This document shows, in pieces, positions 51,645-63,712 of a stretch of DNA of 64,000 bases; within the stretch, counting starts at the first letter, position 1, and every line of letters begins with the position of its first letter. Made by a program: the position numbers and the translations under genes. The DNA lies in assembly GCA_963741305.1 (NCBI GenBank), contig CAVUHL010000003.1, forward strand, positions 1,860,001 to 1,924,000. Reading direction: 5' to 3'. The stretch comes from DATMER01 sp963741305. Its GTDB lineage: Bacteria; Acidobacteriota; Thermoanaerobaculia; Multivoradales; UBA5704. The notes beneath the pieces are model-generated. The model was given only the letters and a program-made list of their open reading frames with translations. It had not been told where the DNA came from and searched no databases.

Positions 51645-52733
51645 TTACCGCACCCGCCGCCTTCTATTCCGGATGTAGTCCGCGAGGATGAACTCGCCCA
51701 GGTTGTAGGGAGAGGCGAAGTAGGCCCTGCCGCGGTTGATCTGGGTCAGCTTTTCCACGAACTGGGTGAGCATCGGGTCCGTCGCCAGCATGAAGGTCGT
51801 GATGACCACTTTCTGGCGGCGGCAGAGGTCCGCCTCTTCCAGGGTCAGGTTCACGATCTTCATGTCCAGGCCGAAGGGGTTCTTATAGATGCGGCCCCCT
51901 TCCGTGATCGCCGACGGCTTGCCGTCCGTGATCAGGAAGATTTGCTTGTTCGGCTGCTTCTGGCGGGAGAGCAGGCTCCTCGCTAGCTGCAGACCCTCTC
52001 TCGTGTTGGTGTGGAACGGCCCGGCATTGATATAGGGGAGATCGGTCAATCCGACCTGCTCGGCGCGGTCCCCGAAGAGGATCACGGAGAGGTGGTCCTT
52101 CGGGTACTTGGTCGTGATCAGCTCGGTCAGGGCCAATGCCACCTTCTTGGCCGGCGTGATCCGGTCCTCTCCATAGAGGATCATGGAGTGGCTGATGTCG
52201 ATTGCCACCACCGTCGCGCAAGAGGTCAGGTGCTCGGTCTCGAAGACTTCCAGATCCTCCTCGGCCAGGTTGAACTCGCCCTTGTTCCTCCGCATGGAGT
52301 TCTGGAGCGAGCGCGCCGGGTCGAGGAGGTGGATGTCGTCGCCGAACTTGTAGGGGCGCGTCTCGGGCAGGCGCTCGATTCCTTCGCCCGCGGCCGGCGT
52401 CGGGTGATAGCCCGGGCCGGAGCGGTCGAGGTTCGAGAAGATCTCCTCGAAGGCGCTGCGCCGGATGCGCCGCTCGCCTCCGGTCGTGAGCTGCATGCCC
52501 CCCTCGCCATCCCGGTTGACGAGCTGCTGATCTTCCAGGCTGGCGAAGAAGGCCTCCAGGTCCACCTCTTCGGAGATGTGCCCCTCGCGCTGGAGGTAGC
52601 GCATCCAGTCCATGGCCTCCTCGACGTCGCCCCCGGTGGCCAGCACGAGCTGGTTGAAGAGGCGCAGGAGGTCCATCCCGGCGAGGAGCGCCTGGATGAG
52701 CTCGGGGTCCAGATAGAAATACTGGTGCCGCAT
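51645..52733 (-). CDS. VWA-domain protein of a MoxR/Mg-chelatase-like module
   Basis: 362 residues. The C-terminal half is a von Willebrand A domain with a MIDAS motif (VVAIDISHSMILYG, DxSxS) and later TNTREGLQLARSLLS and FLITDGKPSA. The N-terminal half is helical. It starts one base after the stop of the AAA gene. VWA plus MoxR ATPase pairs act as metal-dependent chaperones or insertases; the client is unknown here. No signal peptide. Confidence 0.9.
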   Translation of the reverse strand: MRHQYFYLDPELIQALLAGMDLLRLFNQLVLATGGDVEEAMDWMRYLQREGHISEEVDLEAFFASLEDQQLVNRDGEGGMQLTTGGERRIRRSAFEEIFSNLDRSGPGYHPTPAAGEGIERLPETRPYKFGDDIHLLDPARSLQNSMRRNKGEFNLAEEDLEVFETEHLTSCATVVAIDISHSMILYGEDRITPAKKVALALTELITTKYPKDHLSVILFGDRAEQVGLTDLPYINAGPFHTNTREGLQLARSLLSRQKQPNKQIFLITDGKPSAITEGGRIYKNPFGLDMKIVNLTLEEADLCRRQKVVITTFMLATDPMLTQFVEKLTQINRGRAYFASPYNLGEFILADYIRNRRRRVR

Positions 52734-54236
52734 CTAGTTGATGTCGCCCCTGCTGCCCCGTCCGCCGCCGACGTTCTTGCGCGGCTTCAAGAGCTGGAAC
52801 TTGACCATCTCCTTGTAGCTGATCTGGCTGTCCATGTCGTTGCGGGCGAGCTTCAGGTGCTGGTGGAGCCCCTCCAGGGCCATCTCGGCGGCCAGGGCGC
52901 GCTCTTGTGGGGTACGGGCGAGCTTGCCAGTGAGGTCCATGAGGCCGGGAACGCGGCTCAGCTCGCTCTCGTAGTCCCCGAACGACTGCTCGTCCGAGAG
53001 CGTCACGGCGTTGCCCTCGGAGAACCAGCGGACGATGCGGGCATAGGGGCCCTTGTCGTCGTCGCTGCCGCTGCCCAGCTCCTTGCCCACTTCGGGGAAG
53101 CGCTCGTCGAAGACCTTGCGGACGGCCTGGCCGACCAGACGCCGTGCCACCACCTCGGAGCCCTGCTGCTCGCCTTCGTAGACCATCTCCACCTTGCCGG
53201 TGATGGCGGGCAGGAGCATGTGAAGGTCGCAGACGCGCGGATAGACCGGATCGTCGCCGGTCGCGAGCGCCCGCCGCTCCAGGTTCGAAACCAACAGCTC
53301 CAGGGCCGAGATGGCCACGCGCGCGCTCACTCCCGAGGACTGGTCCACGAGGTCGCTCTCGCGCGCCGTCAAGCTGATCTCCTCGACGAGGACGCGGATG
53401 TCGTCCGGCACCACCACGTTGGGGATGTCGCGCTCGGTCCAGGCCTCCTGCCGGGTGATGTCCGCTGCAATGTGGACGTCAGGCGGGTAGTGGGTGAGGA
53501 TCTGGGACGAGATGCGGTCCTTGAGCGGGGTGATGATGCTCCCGCGGTTCGTGTAGTCCTCCGGGTTGGCCGAGAAGACCATGAGGATGTCGAGCGGGAT
53601 GCGCACGGGGAATCCGCGGATCTGCAGGTCGCGCTCTTCGAGGATGTTGAACAGGCCCACCTGGATGCGCGGCGCGAGGTCGGGCAGCTCGTTGATGGCG
53701 AAGATGCCGCGGTTGGTGCGCGGGATGATGCCGAAGTGGATCACCTCGGGATCGGCGAAGGTGAGCTTGCGCGTGGCTGCCTTGATCGGGTCGATGTCGC
53801 CGAGCAGGTCGGCGATGGACACGTCGGGCGTCGCAAGCTTCTCGTTGTAGCGTTGCTCGGCGGTCATCCACTCGACGGGCGCGTCGTCGCCAGCCTCGGA
53901 CACGATTCGGTGGCCCCGGGTGGAGATCGGCGCGAGCGGGTCGTCGTTCAGCTCGGTGCCGGCGAGGACCGGGACGTCAGGGTCCAGCAGCGTGACCAAA
54001 CCGCGCAGGATGCGCGTCTTGGCCTGGCCGCGCAGGCCGAGGAGGATGAAGTCATGCCCGGCGAGCAGGGCGTTGACCACCGACGGGATGACCGTCCGGT
54101 CGTAGCCGAGGATGCCGGGAAAGAGGGGTCCGCCGGTCTTGATGCGGGCGCGCAGGTTGTCGCGGATCTCCTGCTTGACCGAGCGCGGCCGGTAGCCGGA
54201 CGCCTTGAGCTCTCCGAGAGTCGTCGGACGGCGCAT
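52734..54236 (-). CDS. MoxR/Mg-chelatase subunit I-like AAA+ ATPase
   Basis: 500 residues from ATG 54236, overlapping the trxB stop by ATGA; the open frame further upstream is a trxB shadow. The P-loop reads GLRGQAKT, a relaxed form of GxxGxGKT that keeps Lys-Thr. GIFAINELPDL (Walker B), FSANPEDYTNRG (sensor 1) and a sensor-2/lid region follow. It works with the VWA protein encoded next. Organised in one run trxB-AAA-VWA on the minus strand. Confidence 0.9.
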   Translation of the reverse strand: MRRPTTLGELKASGYRPRSVKQEIRDNLRARIKTGGPLFPGILGYDRTVIPSVVNALLAGHDFILLGLRGQAKTRILRGLVTLLDPDVPVLAGTELNDDPLAPISTRGHRIVSEAGDDAPVEWMTAEQRYNEKLATPDVSIADLLGDIDPIKAATRKLTFADPEVIHFGIIPRTNRGIFAINELPDLAPRIQVGLFNILEERDLQIRGFPVRIPLDILMVFSANPEDYTNRGSIITPLKDRISSQILTHYPPDVHIAADITRQEAWTERDIPNVVVPDDIRVLVEEISLTARESDLVDQSSGVSARVAISALELLVSNLERRALATGDDPVYPRVCDLHMLLPAITGKVEMVYEGEQQGSEVVARRLVGQAVRKVFDERFPEVGKELGSGSDDDKGPYARIVRWFSEGNAVTLSDEQSFGDYESELSRVPGLMDLTGKLARTPQERALAAEMALEGLHQHLKLARNDMDSQISYKEMVKFQLLKPRKNVGGGRGSRGDIN

Positions 54237-55189
54237 CAGTCCTGCAGCTCCGCGAGCCAGTGCTCGGCATCCATGGCTGCGCGGCAGCCGGTTCCGGCGG
54301 CGGTGATCGCCTGCCGGTAGATGGGATCGGCCGCGTCGCCGCAGGCGAACAGGCCGGGGATGTTGGTCTTGGTGGAAGGATCGGCCACTCGAATGTAGCC
54401 CACGTCGTTCATCTCGACCTTTCCTTTGAAGATCTCCGTGTTCGGCTTGTGGCCGATGGCGAAGAAGACGCCCTGGGCCGGGTATTCGGAATCGAGCCCG
54501 GTGCGCTTGTTGTGCAGCTTGACAGCCTTGACCCCCTGCTCGCGGCTGCCCACGATGTCGGTGACCACGCTGTCCCAGATCCACGCGATCTTGGGATTGG
54601 CGAAGGCGCGGTCCTGCATGATCTTGGAGGCGCGCAGCTCCCGCCGGCGATGGATGACGGTCACCTTGCTCGCGAACTTGGTGAGGAATGTGGCCTCTTC
54701 CATGGCGGAGTCGCCGCCGCCGATCACCACGACTTCCTTGTCGCGGAAGAAGAAGCCGTCGCAGGTCGCGCAGGCGGAGACGCCGTAGCCCATCAGCTCC
54801 TTTTCGGCGGGGATGCCCTGGAGCTTGGCCGTGGCGCCCGTGGAGATGATCAGCGCGTCGGTGCGGAAGGTCTCCTCGTCGGTGCGCACGGTGAAGGGGC
54901 GATGCTCGAGGTCGACCTCGAGGACGGCCTGGAACTTCACCTGGGCGCCGAAGCGCCGGGCCTGCTCGCGCATGCGGTCCATCAGCTCGGGTCCGAGGAT
55001 GCCCTCGGGAAAGCCGGGGAAGTTCTCGACCTCGGTGGTGATGGTGAGCTGGCCGCCCGGCTGATGGCCTTCGAGCACCAGCGGGGCAAGGTCGGCGCGG
55101 GCGGCATACAGCGCGGCGGTCAAACCGGCCGGGCCCGAGCCAAGAATGATGACCCGGTGATACGGGTGATTCGTTTCGGAGCTGGACAA
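54236..55189 (-). CDS. trxB: Thioredoxin-disulfide reductase
   Basis: 317 residues. The start is a TTG at 55189, 7 bases after GGAGGAG, just before the FAD motif VIILGSGPAGLTAALYAARA; the frame open to 55315 has no family similarity. The redox pair is CATC (SACATCDGFFF), the NADPH motif VVVIGGGDSAMEEA and the C-terminal FAD block GLFACGDAAD...QAITAAGTGC. It passes electrons from NADPH to thioredoxin in the cytoplasm. It overlaps the AAA gene. Confidence 0.95.
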   Translation of the reverse strand: MSSSETNHPYHRVIILGSGPAGLTAALYAARADLAPLVLEGHQPGGQLTITTEVENFPGFPEGILGPELMDRMREQARRFGAQVKFQAVLEVDLEHRPFTVRTDEETFRTDALIISTGATAKLQGIPAEKELMGYGVSACATCDGFFFRDKEVVVIGGGDSAMEEATFLTKFASKVTVIHRRRELRASKIMQDRAFANPKIAWIWDSVVTDIVGSREQGVKAVKLHNKRTGLDSEYPAQGVFFAIGHKPNTEIFKGKVEMNDVGYIRVADPSTKTNIPGLFACGDAADPIYRQAITAAGTGCRAAMDAEHWLAELQD

Positions 55190-55286
55190 GGAGACTCTCC
55201 TCCTGGATGGTCGTTGGGACCGTCGTGGCGAGGGCAGTATATCGCCCGGGAGGTACAACAAGGGTAGGGGGAGGGGGGATTCCGGG

Positions 55287-56408
55287 CTACCGCTCGGCCG
55301 CGGGGTACGTCCCAAGCACCCGGATCTCGGAGGTGTGAGGCGTGGCCTCCTCGAGAGCGGTGCGGACCCGGTCGTCGGAGGCGTGGCCTTCGAGGTCCAG
55401 GTAGAAGCGGTATTTCCACGGGCTCGAGGGGATGGGCCGCGACTCCAGCTTGGTGACGTTGACCCCGCGCTGGGCGAAGACGGTCAGCAGGCCGGCAAGG
55501 GAGCCGGGCTCGTGCGACACGGCCAGCACGAGGGAGGTCCGGGCCGGAGTGTCAGGGGGCACGGGCTCGGGGTCGCGGGCCAGCTCCACGAAACGGGTGT
55601 AGTTCCCCTCCTGGGATTGGATCCCCCTCCGCAGCACCTCCAGGCCGAAGAGCCGGGAAGCGGTCTCGCTGGCGATGGCCGCGACCCCGGGGTCTTCCCG
55701 CTCGCGGACCTTGCGTGCTGCGCCGGCCGTGTCGAACTCCACCTGGGCCTTGGCATTCGGCAGGGTGCGGAGGAAATCCAGGCATTGGGCCAGGGCCTGG
55801 GGGTGGGAGAGGACGGTGTGCAGCTCCTCGACGCGGGCGCCAGGCAGGCCGAGCAGGCAGTGCTCGATGCGGCTGACCACTTCGCCCGTGATGGTGAGCC
55901 CGCCTTCGGCGAGCAGGTCGTAGGTCTCGTTGATGCTGCCGGCCGTGGTGTTCTCGATGGGGAGGAGGGCGCGGTCGGAGACGCCCTCCCTGACTGCATC
56001 AGCGGCGCCGCGGAAGGTTTCGTGCCCTTCGAGGAGCACGCCGCCTGGGAGGCTCGCGTAGCGCCGTTGCGCGGCGAGATGGCTGTAAGAGCCCTCGACT
56101 CCCTGGTAGGCGACCCGTAGCGGAGCGGTGGCGAGGGAGCGGACGTGCGTTATCTGGTGCGCCACGGACATTTCCATGATGACCCGGTAGAGCCGCTCGA
56201 TTTCGCGGGCGTCGAGCCCCTCCTCGACGGCGAAGTGACGGACACGCTGGAGGATCTGGTCCTCCCGGAGCTGATCGCGGAAGGGGGAAGCCGCCGCGAG
56301 CTTGGCGCCCGCGACCTCCTCGGCGAGGTCCATGCGCCGCCGGAGCAGGTGCAGCAGCTCGTGATCCACGGCCTCGATGGCCTCGCGCAGGGTCGGCAGG
56401 TCGCGCAC
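55287..56408 (-). CDS. pheA: Bifunctional chorismate mutase/prephenate dehydratase
   Basis: 373 residues from GTG 56408. Residues 1-about 85 are an AroQ-type chorismate mutase (LREAIEAVDHELLHLLRRRMDLAEEV). Then comes prephenate dehydratase (VAYQGVEGSYSHLAA, LLPIENTTAGSINETYDLL, SQEGNYTRFVEL with the TRF motif) and an ACT domain (SLVLAVSHEPGSLAGLLTVFAQRGVNVTKLESRP) for phenylalanine feedback. It converts chorismate to phenylpyruvate. The gap of 97 bp to trxB may hold a promoter. Start is inferred from domain boundaries; the ribosome site is weak. Confidence 0.93.
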   Translation of the reverse strand: MRDLPTLREAIEAVDHELLHLLRRRMDLAEEVAGAKLAAASPFRDQLREDQILQRVRHFAVEEGLDAREIERLYRVIMEMSVAHQITHVRSLATAPLRVAYQGVEGSYSHLAAQRRYASLPGGVLLEGHETFRGAADAVREGVSDRALLPIENTTAGSINETYDLLAEGGLTITGEVVSRIEHCLLGLPGARVEELHTVLSHPQALAQCLDFLRTLPNAKAQVEFDTAGAARKVREREDPGVAAIASETASRLFGLEVLRRGIQSQEGNYTRFVELARDPEPVPPDTPARTSLVLAVSHEPGSLAGLLTVFAQRGVNVTKLESRPIPSSPWKYRFYLDLEGHASDDRVRTALEEATPHTSEIRVLGTYPAAER

Positions 56409-56434
56409 GGGCAGGAGTATAACGACAGCGGTCG

Positions 56435-57625
56435 TCAGGCAGCGCGGGCGCCGTCGACCTCGCTGTAGAGCTCGCTGACCGAGCGGACGAACGAGAACCA
56501 CCCGAACCGCTCCTTGGAGTAGAGCTGGGCGGCGGTGCCCAGGCGCGTGGCGAGCTCGCGGTCGCGGAGCAGGCGCACGATGCCGCGGGCCAGATCGGGA
56601 GACCAGGTGCCGGTCAGCACCGCCCGCTCCTCATTCAAGATGGAGCGGTGCGCCGGGATGTCGGTCGCCACGATCGCCTTGCCGGCGGCCAGGTAATCGA
56701 AGACCTTGAGGGGCAGGTTGTCGCCGTAGGCCCGGGGGGAGACCACCACGTCGGCCAGGGCGAGGTAGCCGGGGATGCGCTCCCGGGGCTGGCGTTTCAC
56801 CACCCGCAGCGACCCGGCGCGCACCAGTCCGACATGCCCGCGCTCGACAGAGGTGCCGCCCCCGTTCGATGGCTCCGTGGCGCCCACCAGCACGAAGGTC
56901 GCCTCGGGCACCTCGGCCAGCACGTGAGGGACCGCGGCCATCAGCTCGGGCAATCCCTGGTAGGACTCGAACGTGCCGGCGTAGAGCACCACCGGCCGCG
57001 TGGGTCCGATCCCCAGCTCGGCGCGCAAGGCCGCCGCCTCCTCGGGACCGGCGAGCGGCAGGGGAGACGAGTACTCCCACTCCCGCAGCCGCACCTTGGG
57101 GACCTGCGCACGGACGATGGCGGCGAGGCCCGAGCTGCTCACCACCGAGTCCGCGTGGCGCAGCAGCCAGCGCTCGCACCTGCGCAGCGCGGCCTGCATG
57201 AAGGGCAGGCGGAAGGCGATGTGCTGCGCGAGCTGCTCGGGGAGGCTCGACTGCATGTCGTAGATGACCGGCACGTCGAAATGCCGGGCGAGGAGCACCG
57301 CCAGGAAGGCGGATTCCTCCACGGCGTGCACGCACACGTACTGCCGGGTCGCCAGCCGCCGGGCCAGCTCGGGCAGGAGCATGAAGTCGAGCATCAGCTT
57401 GCGCAGGGAAAAACCGATGGGCACCCGCCGGATGCGCAGCGGGTTCGAGGTCCGCAGGCAGCGCACCCTGGGGATATCCACGTCGCGCCCTACCGGGTAG
57501 GTCAGCAGGTCCACTTTGTAGGAGAGCTGCGACAGCGCCTTGAGGAGCTGGCACACGGCGATTGGGGTTCTACGGTCTTCGTAGAACGGCTCAGGCGCGA
57601 CGACCAGGACTCTGGAGCCAGTCAG
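56435..57625 (-). CDS. Family 4 glycosyltransferase, start codon unresolved
   Basis: The GT4 match begins RVLVVAPEPFYEDRRTPIAV, upstream of the first in-frame GTG at 57556, so the true N terminus lies beyond it. Reading back, no ATG, GTG or TTG occurs in frame before a stop near 57770; a CTG at 57625 is used here provisionally. The GT-B fold shows VVLYAGTFESYQGLPELMAAVP, YGDNLPLKVFDYLAAGKAIVATD (EX7E-like region altered). It probably decorates a lipid or polysaccharide at the inner membrane. A lost start (or sequencing slip) is possible. The 5' leader overlaps nothing else. Confidence 0.8.
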   Translation of the reverse strand: MTGSRVLVVAPEPFYEDRRTPIAVCQLLKALSQLSYKVDLLTYPVGRDVDIPRVRCLRTSNPLRIRRVPIGFSLRKLMLDFMLLPELARRLATRQYVCVHAVEESAFLAVLLARHFDVPVIYDMQSSLPEQLAQHIAFRLPFMQAALRRCERWLLRHADSVVSSSGLAAIVRAQVPKVRLREWEYSSPLPLAGPEEAAALRAELGIGPTRPVVLYAGTFESYQGLPELMAAVPHVLAEVPEATFVLVGATEPSNGGGTSVERGHVGLVRAGSLRVVKRQPRERIPGYLALADVVVSPRAYGDNLPLKVFDYLAAGKAIVATDIPAHRSILNEERAVLTGTWSPDLARGIVRLLRDRELATRLGTAAQLYSKERFGWFSFVRSVSELYSEVDGARAA

Positions 57626-57804
57626 GCGACACTCTCCACTTGCGCGAACAAAGATGGTGCGCTGGCTGGTTTTGAGCAGGTTTCGTGCCAGAGGATTCCT
57701 CGGGCGTGGCCGCCGTTCCGGACTTCCTGCATAGAAGAAAAGCTTTGTAATGCGCTCTCTTACCGTGTCAAGGTTCCATTACTCGAATGCGATAGGATGC
57801 CCAC

Positions 57805-57893
57805 GTACGCTAGGGGGGCCGCAAGGCTGAGAGTCCCGTTCGGGGACGACCCTCACGACCTGATCTGGGTAATGCCAGCGGAGGCAAGCGCAG
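57805..57893 (+). ncRNA. TPP riboswitch (THI element)
   Basis: The conserved core is plain: GGGGGGCC, then GGCTGAGAG at about 57825-57833 (pyrimidine-sensing), GACCCTC, and ACCTGATCTGGGTAATGCCA followed by GCGGAGG at about 57858-57884. It ends one base before the thiC start, with GGAGG and the ATG inside or beside the closing helix. Control is therefore most likely at translation start: TPP binding hides the ribosome site. Confidence 0.95.
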
Positions 57894-57894
57894 G

Positions 57895-59619
<1,725 letters not shown>

Positions 59620-59644
59620 GACTCGTAGGAGGAAACCGCGTGCC

Positions 59645-60208
59645 TCACTCCTCGCGCGCGGCGATCTCCTTGACCCTTTGCCAGCGCCGGAGATGCTCCG
59701 GTGCGTACTCCGCGAGATGCTGATCCATCTCTTCCAGGTCGACTCCGCCACGTTTCAGGAGCTCGACCAGGTCGGCGGTGTCTTTTTGTCTCCCTGCCTT
59801 GAGCTTCATGTACACCAGCGCAGATAGCGGTACGATCGGGACTCCCTCACTTTGAGGTGGCTCTTCCACCGCGGCGCGCAGTTGGCGGCCTTCGCCTTTC
59901 GAGTCATCGATCGAGACGAAATCGACGCGGACGTTTCCGATGGCGATCAGGGGAAGCTTGAGGGTCACGAAGCCGCCTTCATGCTTGACGAACGCTTCGT
60001 CGCCGACCAGGAAGTCCACGTCGTCCGTCGTTCGCGGATAACCGTGTGCGCACACGGCGAGCCCTCCGGCGAGGGCATGCGGGATACCCGCTTCGTGGAG
60101 CTTCTGGGAGGCCTGGTGCGCCGCTCTGACGATCTTGGGGTCCACGACGCCGCGGGTGAGCTTCAGGTTGGGAAGATCGCCGGTCGTGAAGACTTCCTTC
60201 ATAGCCAT
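59645..60208 (-). CDS. Nucleotidyltransferase-superfamily protein (AbiEii/DUF6036-like)
   Basis: 187 residues from ATG 60208. The core HALAGGLAVCAHGYPRTTDDVDFLV is the GG...RxTxDxD motif of the minimal/AbiEii-type nucleotidyltransferase fold, and ALVYMKLKAGRQKDTADLVELLKRG is the usual second block. It could be the toxin-like half of a type IV toxin-antitoxin pair, but no AbiEi partner is seen. The frame stays open upstream to 60466 as heptads through repeat island 4; that part is judged non-native. Converges on thiC. Confidence 0.78.
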   Translation of the reverse strand: MAMKEVFTTGDLPNLKLTRGVVDPKIVRAAHQASQKLHEAGIPHALAGGLAVCAHGYPRTTDDVDFLVGDEAFVKHEGGFVTLKLPLIAIGNVRVDFVSIDDSKGEGRQLRAAVEEPPQSEGVPIVPLSALVYMKLKAGRQKDTADLVELLKRGGVDLEEMDQHLAEYAPEHLRRWQRVKEIAAREE

Positions 60209-60276
60209 TCTTCGAGTGTACCCTCTGCAATTCGCCCGTGCCGATTGGCCGGGGCCGAAATCTATCGTTAAAAGCG

Positions 60277-60520
60277 CGAGGGGAGACGGTTCCCCCAAGT
60301 GGGGCGGGGATCGCCCCGAGAAGGGCGGCCATCCCCCCAAATGGGGCGACGACTCCCCTATGTGGGGGAGCATCCGCCCCGATTGGGGGAGTTGTTCCCC
60401 TTTGTGGGGCGACAGCTCCCCCGGTTGGGGGAATGACTCCCCTTGTTGGGGGGATCGTCGCCCCATTTGGGGCGGAGTCTCCCCCGATCGGGGGGAAAGC
60501 CGCCCTTCCCGGGGCGATCG
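60277..60520. repeat. Repeat island 4: CCCC-N4/5-GGGG hairpins every 21 bp
   Basis: Eleven small palindromes of the form CCCC, 4-5 variable bases, GGGG have centres at about 60298.5, 60319.5, 60340.5, 60361.5, 60382.5, 60403, 60424.5, 60445, 60466.5, 60487.5 and 60508.5, steps of 20.5-21.5. Examples: CCCCAAATGGGG, CCCCGATTGGGG, CCCCATTTGGGG. Links between units are variable but often GCGAC or GACT. The 348-bp gap 60209-60556 holds nothing else. Every frame reads as heptapeptide repeats without stops because 21 is divisible by 3; none is supported as a gene. Confidence 0.92.
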
Positions 60521-60556
60521 CCGCCCCTTCGGTTCGAGGCTGGGAAAGGGATCGAG

Positions 60557-60937
60557 TCAGGAGACCGGATCGGAGTCGGCGATCTTGGCCATGGCCTCCT
60601 GCTCGGCCCTCGCATCCTTGATGCGCCGGCGGCGGGGGTTCATCCCGAACTCCGTGAGCTGCTCGCTGTTGAGCCCGTACTGCGTCTTGACCCCGGCGCG
60701 GATGCGGCCGGCCACGTTGCGCCCGCGGTTCTGAAGGGCCTCCGTGTCGCGGGTGATCTGCTGGCTCCGCGCCTTGAGCTGCAGCCGTTCCTTGTTGAGG
60801 TCCATCACGCTGTTGAGGATGAGCCGGAGCTCGGAGCTGAGCTCCTCCGTGAAGCCCATCTTGTCGGGATGGTTGCCAACGCTGGCAAGAAGCTGGGACC
60901 AGTCGAATGTATCGTCCGCGAACGAGTTCTTGGGCAT
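60557..60937 (-). CDS. Hypothetical helical protein
   Basis: 126 residues, MPKNSFADDTFDWSQLLASV then a long charged helix (LRLILNSVMDLNKERLQLKARSQQITRDTEAL) that could form a coiled coil, ending RNVAGRIRAGVKTQYGLNSEQLTEFGMNPRRRR. No signal peptide or membrane segment; no family recognised. It sits between repeat island 4 and the divergent histidine kinase gene. The regular start and lack of stops support it as real. Confidence 0.65.
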   Translation of the reverse strand: MPKNSFADDTFDWSQLLASVGNHPDKMGFTEELSSELRLILNSVMDLNKERLQLKARSQQITRDTEALQNRGRNVAGRIRAGVKTQYGLNSEQLTEFGMNPRRRRIKDARAEQEAMAKIADSDPVS

Positions 60938-61050
60938 TCTGGGATCTCCGGGGTCTGGAGTGGGATTGTCCGCAAGAAGCCGTCAGGCTGTCAATCGTTG
61001 TGGCAAAATAGCCGGAAACCGCCGTCAGGCTACACCGATGGGAGGCCCTC

Positions 61051-63006
<1,956 letters not shown>

Positions 63007-63007
63007 A

Positions 63008-63616
63008 ATGGATGGCATGGAACCCGATTTGACCCCCGAATTGACCCCCGAACAGGCCCAGGCCTCGGAGTACCTCCGCCGCGCCGGCACCCAGGCGCCC
63101 GTGGCGGATGTCCGCCGCAAGGTGACGGACACCTTCCGCGAGTTGGATGAGCTGGTCGCCGGCATGCCCGAGGAGGCCGTGCGAATTCGCCCCCGGCCGG
63201 GGCGGTGGTGCGTGCAGGAAGTCGTCGATCACCTGATCGTCAGCCACCGGCCGGCGGGGGACGAGCTGGCCACACTCCTTCAAGGACGGGTGCCGGAGGG
63301 CGAGCCCATCCCCGCCAGCCTTCAGTCACCCGGCGCGATGGAGAAGGACTGGCCCGGGCTGGTCCGCGAGATGAGCGAGGTGCACGGGCGGATTGCCTCC
63401 CTGGTCGCGGTGGCTCCCGATGAGACGCCTCTGGATGCGCGGGCGCCAGTGGTGATGGTGATCAAGGGCATGGAGTGGATCGAGGAGCTGGACTGGAAGG
63501 CCTATGCCATGGCGTTCCGTGCCCATGCGCTGGGGCATGCCACGCAGATGCGGGCCATTTTGGCGGAGTTGGGGCAAAAAAAAGAGGAGCGACCGGAGGA
63601 AAATAGTCGCTCCTGA
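63008..63616 (+). CDS. DinB-like (YfiT superfamily) protein
   Basis: 202 residues from ATG 63008 (63017 is an alternative start). The four-helix pattern and metal-site layout of the DinB superfamily are visible: RRKVTDTFRELDELVAGMPEEAVRIRPRPGRWCVQEVVDHLIVSH (first His) and AFRAHALGHATQMRAILAEL (last two His). Such proteins bind divalent metal and some act as thiol transferases. It starts 2 bp after the kinase stop and is likely co-transcribed. It ends within a hairpin. Confidence 0.8.
   Translation: MDGMEPDLTPELTPEQAQASEYLRRAGTQAPVADVRRKVTDTFRELDELVAGMPEEAVRIRPRPGRWCVQEVVDHLIVSHRPAGDELATLLQGRVPEGEPIPASLQSPGAMEKDWPGLVREMSEVHGRIASLVAVAPDETPLDARAPVVMVIKGMEWIEELDWKAYAMAFRAHALGHATQMRAILAELGQKKEERPEENSRS
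63585..63614 (+). terminator. Hairpin at the 3' end of the DinB-like gene
   Basis: AGGAGCGAC and GTCGCTCCT form a perfect 9-bp stem around a 12-base loop that overlaps the last codons; the stop codon TGA begins at the last base of the stem. No T-run follows directly, so termination efficiency is uncertain. The region 63617-63712 otherwise holds only A/T-rich runs. Confidence 0.4.
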
Positions 63617-63712
63617 ATTCGGGTTGAAGGAGGTTTGGTAGCCTCTTCATTTATACAGTTGCCGCTGGGCCCGTTTTTTTGACACGAAAACCGAAAAAAG
63701 TCGAAAAAAGTT

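Noticed and set aside
57640..57800. Small RNA or second gene between the glycosyltransferase and thiC
   Set aside because: Only the leader of the glycosyltransferase on the minus strand and the approach to the TPP riboswitch are visible.
60277..60520. CRISPR array
   Set aside because: Units are 21 bp with 4-bp G/C runs and 4-5-base loops, far shorter than CRISPR repeats and spacers, and there are no cas genes in the window.
60135..60734. Plus-strand protein of SPxWGxx heptads across island 4
   Set aside because: All six frames give comparable heptads because the period is a multiple of 3; no frame has a ribosome site or a family.
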